Shown here: one piece after another, positions 22,317-23,683 of the stretch
Numbering within the stretch: the stretch's first letter is position 1
Layout: every line of letters starts with the position of its first letter
Origin: Odoribacteraceae bacterium
GTDB taxonomy: Bacteria > Bacteroidota > Bacteroidia > Bacteroidales > Marinifilaceae
Length of the DNA: 23,683 bases
Assembly (NCBI GenBank): GCA_031267995.1
Contig: JAIRXZ010000099.1
Span: 1 to 23,683 of the forward strand
Reading direction: 5' to 3'
The notes under the pieces: model-generated
Database searches by the model: none
The model's input: the letters and a program-made list of their open reading frames with translations, nothing else
Told to the model about the DNA's origin: nothing
Translations under genes and position numbers: made by a program

Positions 22317-23683
22317 ATGGAATATACACTCATCGTCGTACTCCTGCCCTTCCTTTCGTTCCTTTTCCTCGGCTTAGCGGGAAAGAGGCTAAAGCCGCGC
22401 GTGGCGGGATACACCGGGACTATCGTGTTGGCGATCTCGGCCTGCCTCTCCTACATCACGGCGTGGCGTTACTTCACGACGGCAAAGGTCAACGGGATCT
22501 TCCAGCCATTGACCGCGAACATCAGGTGGCTGAACTTCACGGAAGATTTACACATCGACCTGGGCATCCTGATCGACCCGATCGCCGTGATGATGCTGGT
22601 TGTCATCACCACCGTCTCGTTGATGGTACACGTCTACAGCGTCGGTTACATGCACGGGGAGCGGGGATTCCAGCGTTACTACGCGTTCCTCTCCCTCTTC
22701 ACCTTTTCCATGTTGGGACTGGTGGTAGCCACCAACATCTTCCAGATGTACATCTTCTGGGAGCTGGTGGGAGTATCCTCCTACCTGCTCATCGGCTTCT
22801 ACTACACCAAGCCGGAAGCGGTAGCCGCCTCCAAGAAAGCCTTCATCGTCACCCGTTTTGCCGACCTCGGCTTCCTGGTGGGGATACTGCTCCTCTCGTT
22901 CTACACGGGAACGTTCAGCTTCGACCTCCTGACCTCCGGCGACGCCTCACTATTCGCCCAGGCGGAAGGGGTCTCCTTCATGGGATGCTCCGTCATCACC
23001 TGGGCGTTGGCGTTGATCTTCATGGGAGGCGCCGGTAAATCGGCCATGTTCCCGTTGCACGTCTGGCTGCCGGACGCGATGGAAGGCCCGACGCCGGTCT
23101 CCGCCCTGATCCACGCGGCGACGATGGTCGTTGCCGGTGTCTACCTGGTGGCGCGCCTCTTCCCGGTTTACTACCTGGAAGCCCCCGACGTGCTGGTACT
23201 CATCGCCATCGTGGGAGCCGTCACGTCGCTTTACGCCGCCGTCGTGGCGTGCGTGCAGACGGACATCAAGCGGGTACTCGCCTTCTCCACCATCTCGCAG
23301 ATCGGCTTCATGATGGTCGGCCTGGGCGTCTCCGGCCTGGAGGGGCACGAGGGACTTGGATACATGGCCTCCATGTTCCACCTCTTCACCCATGCCATGT
23401 TCAAAGCGTTGCTATTCCTGGGCGCCGGCGCCATCATCCACGCCGTCCACAGCAACGAGATGGATCACATGGGAGGACTGCGGAAATACCTGCCGGTGAC
23501 GCATCTCACCTTCCTGATCGCCTGCCTCGCCATCGCGGGCATCCCTCCCTTCTCCGGATTTTTCAGCAAAGACGAAATACTGGCCGCCACATTTCACTTC
23601 AGCCCCCTGCTGGGCGGGGTGATGAGCCTCACGGCCGGCTTGACGGCCTTCTACATGTTCCGCCTCTACTACCGGATTTTCTG
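22317..23683 (+). CDS. nuoL: NADH-quinone oxidoreductase subunit L (3' end outside the window)
   Basis: The frame from ATG 22317 stays open to the window edge (455 codons and two bases), so the gene is cut, not broken. It encodes the N-terminal two thirds of the largest antiporter-like subunit, which pumps protons. Recognisable segments are YSVGYMHGERGFQRYYAFLS, IFWELVGVSSYLLIGFYY with the key Glu of helix 5, GGAGKSAMFPLHVWLPDAME with the helix 7 Lys, GPTPVSALIHAATMVVAGVY, and FSTISQIGFMMVGLG. nuoM and nuoN should follow beyond the window. Confidence 0.95.
   Translation, partial: MEYTLIVVLLPFLSFLFLGLAGKRLKPRVAGYTGTIVLAISACLSYITAWRYFTTAKVNGIFQPLTANIRWLNFTEDLHIDLGILIDPIAVMMLVVITTVSLMVHVYSVGYMHGERGFQRYYAFLSLFTFSMLGLVVATNIFQMYIFWELVGVSSYLLIGFYYTKPEAVAASKKAFIVTRFADLGFLVGILLLSFYTGTFSFDLLTSGDASLFAQAEGVSFMGCSVITWALALIFMGGAGKSAMFPLHVWLPDAMEGPTPVSALIHAATMVVAGVYLVARLFPVYYLEAPDVLVLIAIVGAVTSLYAAVVACVQTDIKRVLAFSTISQIGFMMVGLGVSGLEGHEGLGYMASMFHLFTHAMFKALLFLGAGAIIHAVHSNEMDHMGGLRKYLPVTHLTFLIACLAIAGIPPFSGFFSKDEILAATFHFSPLLGGVMSLTAGLTAFYMFRLYYRIF

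Overview
The window looks like chromosomal DNA from a GC-rich member of the Bacteroidota, most likely order Bacteroidales. The evidence is the gene content (GldH-type lipoprotein, TonB with the FEGKNKAYGAYVLR signature, fused NuoCD in a complex I operon, the order sigma-54 activator / LptE / TPR protein / SecG) and several upstream boxes of the form TAnnTTTG, the Bacteroidota -7 element. I cannot name the genus. I see no mobile element, tRNA, rRNA or CRISPR array.

Layout. 1-231: a 21-bp tandem repeat array. 295-4362, minus strand: an overlapping three-gene unit, transcribed as a two-domain C26 amidohydrolase/M19 dipeptidase, a GldH-like lipoprotein, and a TrmB-MnmA fusion that joins two tRNA-modifying enzymes. 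4363-4491: a divergent promoter region. 4492-6534: metG, a terminator hairpin, then a 23-bp hairpin repeat array. 6923-7741: a TonB-family protein. 7878-10685: a Bacteroidota envelope/secretion block (sigma-54 activator, lptE, TPR-like protein, secG). 10829-12773: groES-groEL, preceded by a good match to a sigma-54 (-24/-12) promoter with two upstream direct-repeat boxes. 13015-13686: a lipoprotein resembling the N-terminal pro-region of Bacteroidota S8 peptidases, but with no peptidase domain. 13777-14270: a large 21-bp array that switches orientation halfway. 14436-17126: frr, a divergent KdsB-like cytidylyltransferase, a zeta-toxin-like P-loop kinase and a histidine-phosphatase-fold protein, the last three overlapping or nearly so. 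17295-23683: nuoA, B, CD, H, I, J, K and the start of nuoL, a complex I without the NuoEFG NADH module.

How it works together. Much of the window is housekeeping: translation (metG, frr, trmB-mnmA), chaperones (groESL), envelope biogenesis and secretion (lptE, secG, tonB) and respiration (nuo). The points that stand out are: the trmB-mnmA fusion; the possible link between the sigma-54 activator and the sigma-54-like promoter of groESL one operon downstream; the uncharacterised nucleotidyltransferase/kinase/phosphatase trio after frr; and three unrelated intergenic minisatellites that share a unit size of 21-23 bp (about two helical turns) and palindromic or hairpin cores.
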